DNA of 64,000 bases from Sphingomonas quercus (lineage in GTDB: Bacteria; Pseudomonadota; Alphaproteobacteria; Sphingomonadales; Sphingomonadaceae), in contig NZ_JAHKRT010000001.1 in NCBI RefSeq assembly GCF_018863195.1, positions 372,001 through 436,000 on the forward strand, in the 5' to 3' direction. How positions within the stretch are numbered: the first letter of the stretch is position 1; the number at the start of each line of letters is the position of its first letter. A program made the translations under genes and the position numbers. Shown here piece after piece: positions 54,251-62,592 of this stretch. The notes under the pieces were generated by a model, which saw only the letters and a program-made list of their open reading frames with translations, had not been told where the DNA came from and did not search any database.

Positions 54251-54256
54251 CTGACC

Positions 54257-54817
54257 ATGCGGACCGTCTTTGATGGACTTTCGCGCCTTCATTCCGTCAC
54301 CCGCCGGGGAATATCGGCGGTCTTGTTGTCGGCGATGGCGCTCCCCTTCCTCACCGCTGCGATCGTCGAACCGCCGAGCGTCGAGGCACGGCTGTTGCTC
54401 GCTCACAATGTCGCCCGGCGCCAGCTCGGCCTCGGCCCGCTGACCTGGGACCCGGCGCTCGCCGTCGATGCCGCGAAATGGAGCCAGCACCTCGCGCGCG
54501 TCGGCTATCTCGTCCACTCGCCGAGCGACCCGCGCGATCGCGATCCGCAGGGCGAGAATCTGTGGGCCGGCACCAAGGGCTATTACTCGCCCGAGCAGAT
54601 GGTCGGGCTGTGGCTGAGCGAAAAGCGCAATTATGTCGACGGCACCTTCCCCTATGTCAGCCGCACCGGCGAGCTTGAGGATGTCGGCCATTACACGCAG
54701 ATCGTGTGGCGCTCGACGCAGACGGTCGGCTGCGCCGTCGTCACCGGGCGCTATGACCAGTTCCTCACCTGCCGCTATGCGGAGGGCGGCAATGTGATCG
54801 GCGAACGCGCCTTCTAG
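54257..54817 (+). CDS. Secreted CAP-domain (SCP-like) protein
   Basis: 186 residues. N-terminal hydrophobic region GISAVLLSAMALPFLTAAI acts as signal. CAP signatures: LLAHNVARRQLGLGPLTWD, DPQGENLWAGTK, GHYTQIVWRSTQTVGCA and CRYAEGGNVIGE. Such proteins are secreted or envelope-associated; the activity in bacteria is poorly known. The gene directly follows a cyclic di-GMP riboswitch, so production probably changes with the motile/sessile state. Shares a CTAG stop overlap with the convergent NmrA-like gene. Confidence 0.92.
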   Translation: MRTVFDGLSRLHSVTRRGISAVLLSAMALPFLTAAIVEPPSVEARLLLAHNVARRQLGLGPLTWDPALAVDAAKWSQHLARVGYLVHSPSDPRDRDPQGENLWAGTKGYYSPEQMVGLWLSEKRNYVDGTFPYVSRTGELEDVGHYTQIVWRSTQTVGCAVVTGRYDQFLTCRYAEGGNVIGERAF

Positions 54818-55674
54818 GGCCGGACGAGGGCGGCGATCGCCTCGTCGATCGTGGTGCGGCCCTTGCGGTGATCCTCATTGGCCCCGGTGAAGTCTATCCA
54901 CCCCTGGTTGAAGCCGTCGAGCATCTGCATGCGCGGGCCCGGGTTGCGCATGCCCTGAGCGCGGAACATCGCCTCCCATTGTTCGCGCGGCACCGCCTCC
55001 GCGCGGACGGGCCGGCCAAGCGCGCGTGCAAAGGCGGCGGCGATGTCATGCGGCGAGACACGCGCGGCGGCTTCCAGCTCGACGATGCGCTCCCCCTGCC
55101 AATCCTCGAGCAGCAGGTCCGCCGCGACCCGCCCGACGTCGCCGGCCGAAACCATCGCCACCTTGCGATCCAGCGGCTGAAGGCAGGATCGGATCACCCC
55201 CTCGTCACGGGCCGGGGCGACGTCCCATTCGGCATTCTCCATGAACCAGGCGGCGCGGAGGAAGGTGACCGGCACCGGAACGGCGGCCAGCCCCTGTTCG
55301 AGGAAACGCAGCGCGTTGAGCAGATTGGGCCGCTCGGCGTCGGCCCCGATCGTCGACAGCACCACCAGCCTGGCGGGACGGGCGCGCACCACCGCCTCCC
55401 GGAACGCGGCGATCGCCCCACGCGCCTCGGCGAAATCCGGCGCCGGGTCGAACATCGGCCGCAGCAACAGGAAGGCGCCGGCGACGTCGGTGAAGGCGGC
55501 GGCCAGCGCATCGGCGTCCGACGCATCGGCATGGGCCACCGCGCAGCCGCGTGCCGCCCACGCCTCGCCCTTCGCCGCGTCGCGCACGACGGCGCGCACG
55601 GCATGGCCGCGATCGATCAGGGTTCGGGCCAATGCGCCGCCGACGCGGCCGGTGATTGCAGTGATTGCGTACAT
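54814..55674 (-). CDS. NmrA-like NAD(P)-binding protein
   Basis: 286 residues. YAITAITGRVGGALARTLIDRGHAVRAVVRD is the dinucleotide-binding start; RLVVLSTIGAD and FLRAAWFMENAEWDV match the NmrA/atypical SDR group. It lacks the catalytic YxxxK, so may be a redox sensor or quinone-related enzyme. ATG 55674; the frame is open upstream. Divergent from a LysR-type regulator, with an operator-like palindrome in the gap, so probably its target. Confidence 0.88.
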   Translation of the reverse strand: MYAITAITGRVGGALARTLIDRGHAVRAVVRDAAKGEAWAARGCAVAHADASDADALAAAFTDVAGAFLLLRPMFDPAPDFAEARGAIAAFREAVVRARPARLVVLSTIGADAERPNLLNALRFLEQGLAAVPVPVTFLRAAWFMENAEWDVAPARDEGVIRSCLQPLDRKVAMVSAGDVGRVAADLLLEDWQGERIVELEAAARVSPHDIAAAFARALGRPVRAEAVPREQWEAMFRAQGMRNPGPRMQMLDGFNQGWIDFTGANEDHRKGRTTIDEAIAALVRP

Positions 55675-55763
55675 GACGTCGCGGTCTTCCCTGTGAAATT
55701 CGGACAGCAACGGAATAGCCGCGACGGAAGATTGATCAGAGCGCCGATATGTCACATCATTAT

Positions 55764-55776
55764 GGATTGACAATCC
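55764..55776. promoter_or_regulatory. LysR-type operator candidate
   Basis: GGATTG and CAATCC form a perfect 13-bp palindrome (1-nt centre) in the 114-bp gap between the divergent NmrA-like and LysR genes. LysR sites commonly show this dyad form. Confidence 0.5.
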
Positions 55777-55788
55777 GGAATTGTGACG

Positions 55789-56703
55789 ATGCTCCATGAT
55801 GGTCGCCTGCTCTCCGGCGTGACGGTGCTGATGGCCGTGGTCGAAGCCGGCTCGATGACCCGCGCGGCCGAGGCGCTCGGCCTCACCCCTTCCGGCGTCG
55901 GCCGCGCGATCGCGCGGCTTGAGGCGCGGATCGGGGTTCGGCTGCTCGATCGCACGACCAGGGTGATGCGCCTGACCGACGAGGGCCGCCTGTTCCACGA
56001 TCGCGTCGGCCCGCTTCTCGACGGCATAGAGGAAGCGGCGGCGGAGGCATCGGGCGCCGCGGCGCGGGTGCGCGGGCGGCTGCGCGTCAATGTCGATCCC
56101 TTTTTCTCGCAAGTGGTGCTGGCCGGCCGTGTCGCGGATTTCGTCGCCCGTCATCCGGAGCTGGCGCTTGAGCTGATCATGCGGGACCGGATCGGCGATC
56201 TCGTCGCCGACGGCTTCGATCTGGCGCTGCGCTTCGGGCCGTTGCCGGGCGGGAATTTCGTCGCGCGCCGGCTGTTCGAAACGCGGGTGGTGACGGTCGC
56301 GGCGCCGGCTTATGTGGCGCGGCGCGGGCGTCCGGCGCATCCGTCCGACATCCCGCAGCATGACGTGATCGACTTCTGGGACGCGGCGCATGGTCGCCCC
56401 TATGAATGGGAATTCCGCCGCCGTGACGAGGTGCTTCCGGTGCGGCCGGTGTCGCGGCTGATCACCTCCGACGCGCGCACGATGCTCGACGCCTGCCTCG
56501 CCGGCGCGGGTATTGCCCAGGTGCTCGCATTCGGCACGCGCGGCGAACTGGCACGAGGTGAGCTGATCGACCTGTTTCCCGACTGGCCGGACGAGATGTT
56601 CCCGCTGCACGCGGTCAGTCCCTCGCGCCGCCATCGCCCCGCGAAGGTCCGCGCGCTGATCGATTTCGTGGCGGAACTGGTCGCGCCTCTCGATCAACAT
56701 TGA
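55789..56703 (+). CDS. LysR-family transcriptional regulator
   Basis: About 304 residues. N-terminal helix-turn-helix (VEAGSMTRAAEALGLTPSGVGRAIARLEARIG) and a periplasmic-binding-protein-like domain (LRVNVDPFFSQVVLAGRVADF). Start either GTG 55783 or ATG 55789. Divergent from the NmrA-like gene, which it probably controls. Confidence 0.92.
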   Translation: MLHDGRLLSGVTVLMAVVEAGSMTRAAEALGLTPSGVGRAIARLEARIGVRLLDRTTRVMRLTDEGRLFHDRVGPLLDGIEEAAAEASGAAARVRGRLRVNVDPFFSQVVLAGRVADFVARHPELALELIMRDRIGDLVADGFDLALRFGPLPGGNFVARRLFETRVVTVAAPAYVARRGRPAHPSDIPQHDVIDFWDAAHGRPYEWEFRRRDEVLPVRPVSRLITSDARTMLDACLAGAGIAQVLAFGTRGELARGELIDLFPDWPDEMFPLHAVSPSRRHRPAKVRALIDFVAELVAPLDQH

Positions 56704-56784
56704 TCGCCCCCGACGGCCAAAAAAAACCCGCCACGACAGCACCGTCTGGCGCCGCCATGGCGGGGTGCAGGGGGGTTCGAGAGG

Positions 56785-59754
56785 TTAGAAGTTCACGCGC
56801 ACGCCAAGGCGGAACATCCGGCCCAGCACATCATAGAGCTGCGGGTTGAGATCGATACCGGTGTTGGTCGCCGGGCTCGGCTCCGGATCGCGGTTGAACA
56901 GGTTGTCGACCTTGAAATAGGCCTCGATGCTCTTCGTGATGCTGTAGGATCCCGACACGTCCACGTAGAAGGCGCCCTTCATCGTGTTGTTGTCGATGGT
57001 CCGGTTGTTGCTGGTCGAGACCGGGCAGTTCGTCTGGCAGACAATGTAGGTGCTGTTGTAGACGCCGTCCGAGAACCAGCGCTCCTGCAGGGTGAAGCGC
57101 CACTTGTCGGTCGCCCAGGTCTGCATGCCGAGCAGCTTCCAGTTCGGCGTCGCGCCGGAGTTCACGCCCGCCGAGTCGATTGGGATCGAGCCGGGAATGC
57201 CGGAATCCTGGGTGTTGTGGATGACGTGAGTGGCCAGCGCGCGCAGCGTCAGGCGGCCGTCAAGCCCGAGCGGATTGACGAACTGGTAGGTCGCCTCGAT
57301 GTCCAGACCCTCGGCCAGCAGCTTGGCGAAGTTGAACGGCTGGGTGTTGACGAAATTGCCGACGCCGTCGGCATGGCTGAGGTCGAAATAGGCGTTGGAC
57401 AGGTTCTTGCAGTTGGCGAGCGTGCCGTCGAAGCAGAAATTGACGACCTGCGTCGGCGACAGGCTGGCGATGACGCCCGACACCTTCACCTTGTACCAGT
57501 CGACAGACAGGTTCAGGCCCGGCGCCCAGCTCGGCCGCGACAGCACGATGCCGGCGGTGGTGTTGCGGCCGACTTCCGGCTTCAGCGCGGGGTTGCCGCT
57601 GGTGATCTGCAGGATGTTGACCGGCGCGCCGAACGGATTGTTGAAGTTCGGCGTGTTGACCGAGCTGCCGGCCGCGAACAGCTCCGACAGGTTCGGCGCA
57701 CGCACGTCACGCGAGGTCACCGCGCGCAGCTTGATGCCGTCGATGGGGGTGTCCCAGGTGCCGCCGATCTTCCACGCATAGGTGGTGCCCGACGTGCTGT
57801 AGTCGGTCACGCGGATGCCGCCGTTGAGGTTGGCGCGGCCCAGCGCCTCGGAATCGATCACCGGCAGGTTGAGCTCGAGGAAGCCCTCCAGCACATGGTA
57901 GGAACCGCCGCCGCTGCGATAGTTGCCGGCATACCAGTTGTTGCCGGCAGCGTTCAGCGTCGGGTCGACCGGGTAGAGCGAGGCCAGGTCGCCATTCGCG
58001 GCGCCATTGCCGTTGCTGTAGGGATCGCCGGTCACCTTGTACCACTCGCGGCGCCACTCGACGCCGGTGGCGACGGAGAGCGGACCGGCCCAGAGCTGCG
58101 CCGGCTCGCCGGACACGTTGAAGCTGGCGACGTCCTGCGTCTGGCGGGTGTGCTGGAAGGGGCCAGCGCCCGGCTCGATATAGTTGAGCGTCGCCGCCGA
58201 CGGCGCGACATTGCCGAAGATGTTGAGCGGGACGCAGCCATTGGCCCGCGCCGTGGCGTTGGAGCAGACGATCTGCCCGTTCAGCACAGTCGCCTGGATG
58301 GCGTTGTTGTAGCGATTGTTGAGCGTGATGTTGTCGACACGGATGTCGGTGATGCTTTCACCATGCTCGTAATAGGTGTCGTAGCGCCAGTCGGTGCCGA
58401 ACAGGCTGGCCTTGCCCGTCAGGCCGCCGACGAAGCGATATTGCTGGCGCGTCGGGTTGACGGTGATGTTCGGCAGGATGGCGTTGCTGAGACCATATTG
58501 GAACTGGCTGATGCCGTTGGCCGCGCAGGCCTGCTGGACGAGGTCCGGCACGAACGGATTGGCGCACTGGATGATCAGGCCGCTCTTGGCGGCACCCGGG
58601 TTGGGCTGCGTCTGGGTGCTGATCTTGGCGACGTTGGCGGTGACATAGAGCTCGGTGTCGGGCGTGATGTCGAAGCCGACGCGGGAATAGGTGTTCCAGC
58701 GCTTGATGCTCGCCTGCAGCGTGGTGCCGATGCCGACATTGCCGGACAGGTCGCCGCCCATGCAGAAGCCGTTATAGCAATTGTTGACGGTGCCCGCCGC
58801 ATTCTTGGCAGGCACGCCCTGCACGCCGTTGGCGTTGCCGCCATAGACGAAGGTGAAAGGCTTGCCGTCGGCGCCGATCGCGGTGCCCTGGAGCGGACCG
58901 GCGGTGATCAGGCCGTATTTCGAATATTGATAGGCCTGGGCATGGTCGCCGCGGATATACTGCGGACCGCCGCCGGCGGCGGTGCTGCCGGTGTCGAACA
59001 AGGTGGAGGTGCGATACCAGTCGCGGCCGGCCGGGGCGGCCTCGCCATAGCCGCCGGCGCCCACGCCCTCCTCATAATCATACTCGCCGCTGACCACGAC
59101 ATGCAGGCGGCCATCCATGAACGCCTTGCCAAGCGCGACCTGCGCGGTGCCCTGGGCATTGTCGCCATAGGTGCTGATGCCGGTCTGGAAATTGCCCTTC
59201 ACACCCTCGAAATGCTTCTGGGTGACGAAGTTGACGACGCCGCCGACGGCGTCCGAACCGTAGGAGGCAGAAGCGCCGCCGGTCACCACGTCGACGCGCT
59301 CGACGAGGATCTGCGGGAACAGGCTGATGTCCGGTACGCCGGTCACGTTGGCGCCGACGACGCGCTGGCCGTCGAGCAGGGTCAGCGTGCGGATCGTGCC
59401 GAGGCCGTGCAGCGCGAAGGAGCTGAGGCCCTGCGTGCCGCTCGACGTGCTGTTGTTGCCGACGGTGGCGCCGGTCGAGCCGAGCAGCGAAGGCAGCTGG
59501 GCGATAGTGGTGAAGATGTTCGGCTGGGCATTGGCCTGCAGCTGGGCGGCATCGACCATCTGGGTCGGCGTCGGCGCCGCGAAGCTGCTCGAGGTGATGC
59601 GCGAGCCGGTGACGACAATCTCGCCCTCGGCGGGCGCGGCCGGCGCGGCGGCCGCGGCGGGCGCCGCCACCGGCTCCTGCGCCATGGCGGGCGCGGCCAG
59701 GCCGACGAGGCTGGAGCCAGCCAGCAACGCCAGGGTGAAGTTCATTTTATTCAT
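56785..59754 (-). CDS. TonB-dependent outer-membrane receptor
   Basis: 989 residues. Signal peptide, an alanine/proline-rich linker (APAAAAAPAAPAEG) and EIVVTGSRITSSSFAAPTPTQ with the TonB-box/plug start. Plug motifs (LSSFALHGLGTIRTLTLLDGQRVVG; ASYGSDAVGGVVNFVTQK), then a beta-barrel ending FRLGVRVNF. The plug belongs to the group typical of sphingomonads (oligosaccharide or other organic ligands possible). GGGGAG lies just before ATG. Gluconokinase upstream is divergent; relation unclear. Confidence 0.95.
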   Translation of the reverse strand: MNKMNFTLALLAGSSLVGLAAPAMAQEPVAAPAAAAAPAAPAEGEIVVTGSRITSSSFAAPTPTQMVDAAQLQANAQPNIFTTIAQLPSLLGSTGATVGNNSTSSGTQGLSSFALHGLGTIRTLTLLDGQRVVGANVTGVPDISLFPQILVERVDVVTGGASASYGSDAVGGVVNFVTQKHFEGVKGNFQTGISTYGDNAQGTAQVALGKAFMDGRLHVVVSGEYDYEEGVGAGGYGEAAPAGRDWYRTSTLFDTGSTAAGGGPQYIRGDHAQAYQYSKYGLITAGPLQGTAIGADGKPFTFVYGGNANGVQGVPAKNAAGTVNNCYNGFCMGGDLSGNVGIGTTLQASIKRWNTYSRVGFDITPDTELYVTANVAKISTQTQPNPGAAKSGLIIQCANPFVPDLVQQACAANGISQFQYGLSNAILPNITVNPTRQQYRFVGGLTGKASLFGTDWRYDTYYEHGESITDIRVDNITLNNRYNNAIQATVLNGQIVCSNATARANGCVPLNIFGNVAPSAATLNYIEPGAGPFQHTRQTQDVASFNVSGEPAQLWAGPLSVATGVEWRREWYKVTGDPYSNGNGAANGDLASLYPVDPTLNAAGNNWYAGNYRSGGGSYHVLEGFLELNLPVIDSEALGRANLNGGIRVTDYSTSGTTYAWKIGGTWDTPIDGIKLRAVTSRDVRAPNLSELFAAGSSVNTPNFNNPFGAPVNILQITSGNPALKPEVGRNTTAGIVLSRPSWAPGLNLSVDWYKVKVSGVIASLSPTQVVNFCFDGTLANCKNLSNAYFDLSHADGVGNFVNTQPFNFAKLLAEGLDIEATYQFVNPLGLDGRLTLRALATHVIHNTQDSGIPGSIPIDSAGVNSGATPNWKLLGMQTWATDKWRFTLQERWFSDGVYNSTYIVCQTNCPVSTSNNRTIDNNTMKGAFYVDVSGSYSITKSIEAYFKVDNLFNRDPEPSPATNTGIDLNPQLYDVLGRMFRLGVRVNF

Positions 59755-60150
59755 GTTACTCCCCGTTTTTACAGTCCCGGCAGCGGGGCCGGACCCGGTT
59801 CATCTATGGTGTTCAAGAAGTTCGCCGAGGCGCATCCGATGGAGCAGATCGAATTGCGTGGATCGGGCCATCGGCGAGCGCGAATGTTCGCAATCAGCCG
59901 GAGCGCATGCTGCAAGTGGAGCGGTACGACCGGCAAAGCACATCGCGCGACGGCGAGCCGACTGGCCCTGCCCTGGGGCGATGCCTCATATTATCCTCCC
60001 ACATTCGCGGCGCGCGTGCGCTTCTTGCTGATTAACCTCGCTGTAGCAGAATTTGCCTACGCGGCACCCGAGACCAAGGTCGTAATAGCCATCCGCCGCC
60101 CTCGTTCGATAACAGCGGCGAAGTCCGGCTCCCTCTGGAGGCGCCGCCTC
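59755..60150. other. Intergenic region without a recognisable gene
   Basis: 396 bp between the divergent TonB receptor and gluconokinase genes. Frames here are short or lack a start and ribosome-binding site. It must hold both promoters, but I see no convincing operator or terminator. Confidence 0.5.
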
Positions 60151-60744
60151 ATGGGACGCCCGCGGCCCGGGCCTTTGAATCAGGGAAGTCAGGTGCGACG
60201 GCAATCCGATATCGCCGCAGCCCCGCCACGGGCGGTCATCGTCATGGGCGTCAGCGGCAGCGGCAAATCCACGTTGGGCGCATTGCTCGCCCAGGATCTC
60301 AAATGCCGCTTCCTCGAAGCCGATGATTTCCACTCGGCGGAAAATGTCGCGAAGATGCGCTCCGGCCAGCCTCTCGTCGACGAGGATCGCTGGCCGTGGC
60401 TCGATCGGCTCGGCGAGACGATCGGCGCCGCCATCTCGGCCGAGGGCGCGGCGGTGGCCGCCTGCTCGGCGCTGAAACGCAGCTATCGCGAGCGGCTATG
60501 CCGCGCGGCGGGCACGCCGATCGCCTTCATCCTGCTCAATGCCGGGCGCGACGAGCTGGTCCGCCGGCTCGGCAACCGGCCGGGTCACTTCATGCCGGTC
60601 AGCCTGCTGTCCAGCCAGCTCGAGGCGCTCGAGATTCCCGCGCCCGACGAGCAGGCGATCACCCTCGACGCCGGCCAGCCGCCGGCAGATCTGGTGCGTG
60701 CTGCCCGCCAATGGCTGGGCTTGCGCGAGAAAATGGCCAGCTGA
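60151..60744 (+). CDS. gntK: Gluconokinase
   Basis: 197 residues. Walker A GVSGSGKST at 33-41, LEADDFHSAENVAKM and PLVDEDRWPWLDRLGE are the gluconokinase signature. It phosphorylates gluconate to 6-phosphogluconate for the Entner-Doudoroff or pentose phosphate path. The start at 60151 follows GGAGG; a start at the later Met before GVSG (60244) would lose about 31 residues. Confidence 0.93.
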   Translation: MGRPRPGPLNQGSQVRRQSDIAAAPPRAVIVMGVSGSGKSTLGALLAQDLKCRFLEADDFHSAENVAKMRSGQPLVDEDRWPWLDRLGETIGAAISAEGAAVAACSALKRSYRERLCRAAGTPIAFILLNAGRDELVRRLGNRPGHFMPVSLLSSQLEALEIPAPDEQAITLDAGQPPADLVRAARQWLGLREKMAS

Positions 60745-60832
60745 GCGCCGCCGCGCCGCGCCGCCGGCGCCCTCGACAGCCGCGATCCCGCCCGGCAAGA
60801 GGGTGACCGCACTGGCTGAGGGGAGAGCGGCA

Positions 60833-62110
60833 ATGCTGGCAAGGATCGGGATCGCCGCCGCGATGCTCGCGGTGACGGGCGTGGCCCAGGCGCAGTCGCC
60901 GGCCCAGATGCGGGTGATCCGCACCATCGAGGTCAGGCCCGCCTTCAAGGCTGCGCTCGCCGAGCTTGATCGCGAACATCCCCGGTGGATCGAGAACATC
61001 GTCACGCTGACGGAAATTCCCGCCCCGCCCTTCAAGGAGGCCGAGCGGGGCAAGGCCTATGCCGACATGTTCCGCAAGCTTGGCCTGGAGGTGTCGATCG
61101 ATGAGGTCGGCAACGTCCTCGGCCTGCGTCGCGGCACCCAGCCGGGCGGCAAGGCGATCGTCGTTTCCGCCCATCTCGATACCGTCTTTCCCGAAGGCAC
61201 GCCGACCAAGGTGCGACGCGAGGGGGACAAGCTGTTCGCGGCCGGCGTCGGCGACGATTCCACCGGGCTCGCCACCCAGCTCAGCCTGATCAATGCGATG
61301 AACGCGGCAGACATCCGCACGCCATCCGACATCCTCTTCGTCGGCACGGTCGGCGAGGAAGGGCTGGGCGATCTGCGCGGCGTGCGCCACCTGTTCACAC
61401 AGGGCGCCTACAAGGATCGCATCGCCGCCTTCTTCTCGCTGGATGGCAATTCCACCGATGAATTCACGATCGGCGGCGTCGGCTCCAAGCGTTATCGCCT
61501 CACCTTTACGGGGCCCGGCGGGCACAGTTTCGGCGCCTTTGGGCTGGTCAATCCAATGACGGCGCTCGGCCAGACCATCACCGATCTCTACAAGGTGCAG
61601 GTGCCAGCCTCGCCGAAGACGACCTACAGCGCCAGCGTCGTCGGCGGCGGCACCTCGATCAACGCCATCCCGCGCGAGGCGTGGCTCGAAGTCGACATGC
61701 GCTCGGAAAGCGCCGCCGAGCTGGCCAGGCTCGAACGGCAGTTCCTCGACATTGTCGGGCGCGCCGTCGCCGGCGAAAATGCGGCGCGCTCCACCGCGGA
61801 AGGCCCGGTCAAGGTCGACATCAAGCTGGTCGGCGATCGCCCGGCAGGCGCCACGCCGCGCGATGCCGATATCGTCGGCTTCACCACGGCGGCCTATGCC
61901 TCCGCCGGCATCACCCCGCGCTACAGCTCCAGCTCCACCGATTCCAACGTGCCGATGAGCCTTGGCATCCCGGCAATCACCATCGCCCGCTCGGCCCAGG
62001 GCGGCCGCAGCCATTCGCTCGACGAATGGGTCGGCACCACCAGGGAGCCGGCGCTGCGCATCCTCCGGCTCGACCTGCTCTCCGTGCTGGCGGTGGCGGG
62101 CTACAGATAG
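60833..62110 (+). CDS. Exported M20-family metallopeptidase
   Basis: 425 residues. Signal peptide LARIGIAAAMLAVTGVAQAQ. Zinc-site motifs: SAHLDTVFPEG, GVGDDSTGLA, TVGEEGLGDLRG and the dimerisation domain (FTGPGGHSFGAFG). M20 enzymes cleave peptides, acylamino acids or carbamoyl compounds. Periplasmic. ATG 60833 after GGGGAGAG. Lies 88 nt after gntK; no clear functional link. Confidence 0.92.
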   Translation: MLARIGIAAAMLAVTGVAQAQSPAQMRVIRTIEVRPAFKAALAELDREHPRWIENIVTLTEIPAPPFKEAERGKAYADMFRKLGLEVSIDEVGNVLGLRRGTQPGGKAIVVSAHLDTVFPEGTPTKVRREGDKLFAAGVGDDSTGLATQLSLINAMNAADIRTPSDILFVGTVGEEGLGDLRGVRHLFTQGAYKDRIAAFFSLDGNSTDEFTIGGVGSKRYRLTFTGPGGHSFGAFGLVNPMTALGQTITDLYKVQVPASPKTTYSASVVGGGTSINAIPREAWLEVDMRSESAAELARLERQFLDIVGRAVAGENAARSTAEGPVKVDIKLVGDRPAGATPRDADIVGFTTAAYASAGITPRYSSSSTDSNVPMSLGIPAITIARSAQGGRSHSLDEWVGTTREPALRILRLDLLSVLAVAGYR

Positions 62111-62137
62111 ATCCCCCCGCGCCCGGGGGAGAAGGGA

Positions 62138-62590
62138 TCAGGCCGGCTTGCGTGCGAGCAAGGCGGTGCGCAGACATTCGCACACCGGCTCATCGCGCTG
62201 GTTGAGCGCGCGGTGGCGGAAGGTGACGACGCCCGCGTCCGGCCGCGAGCGGGACTCGCGCAGCGCCTCCACCCCCGTCTCGGCGCGCAGCGTGTCGCCG
62301 AGAAACACCGGCCTCGGCATGACCAGCTTGTCATAGCCGAGATTGGCGACGAGCGTGCCGAGCGTGGTGTCGCCCACCGACAGGCCGATCATCAGCGCGA
62401 AGGTGAAGGTGCCGTTGACGAGGATCTGGCCGAACTCGCTCGCCCGCGCCGCCTCGGCATCGATGTGCAAAGGCTGGGGATTGTGGGTCATCGTCGAGAA
62501 CAGGAGATTGTCCGTCTCCGTGACGGTGCGGCGGATGTCGTGGACGATGCGATCGCCGACCTGCCACTCATCATACCAGCGCCCGGCCAT
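62138..62590 (-). CDS. MaoC-family acyl-CoA hydratase
   Basis: 150 residues, hot-dog fold. The hydratase motif NPQPLHIDAEAARASEFGQILVNG with catalytic Asp/His region is present, and NLGYDKLVMPRPVFLGDTL is the C-terminal part. It likely hydrates an enoyl-CoA in branched-chain amino acid or fatty-acid breakdown. The start lies 2 nt after the carboxylase stop, so co-transcribed with it. Confidence 0.93.
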   Translation of the reverse strand: MAGRWYDEWQVGDRIVHDIRRTVTETDNLLFSTMTHNPQPLHIDAEAARASEFGQILVNGTFTFALMIGLSVGDTTLGTLVANLGYDKLVMPRPVFLGDTLRAETGVEALRESRSRPDAGVVTFRHRALNQRDEPVCECLRTALLARKPA

Positions 62591-62592
62591 GC

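Noticed and set aside
57217-60744. 1175-codon frame opposite the TonB receptor
   Set aside because: It lies on the strand opposite to a receptor with clear signal, plug and barrel features; only its last 198 codons (gluconokinase) are real.
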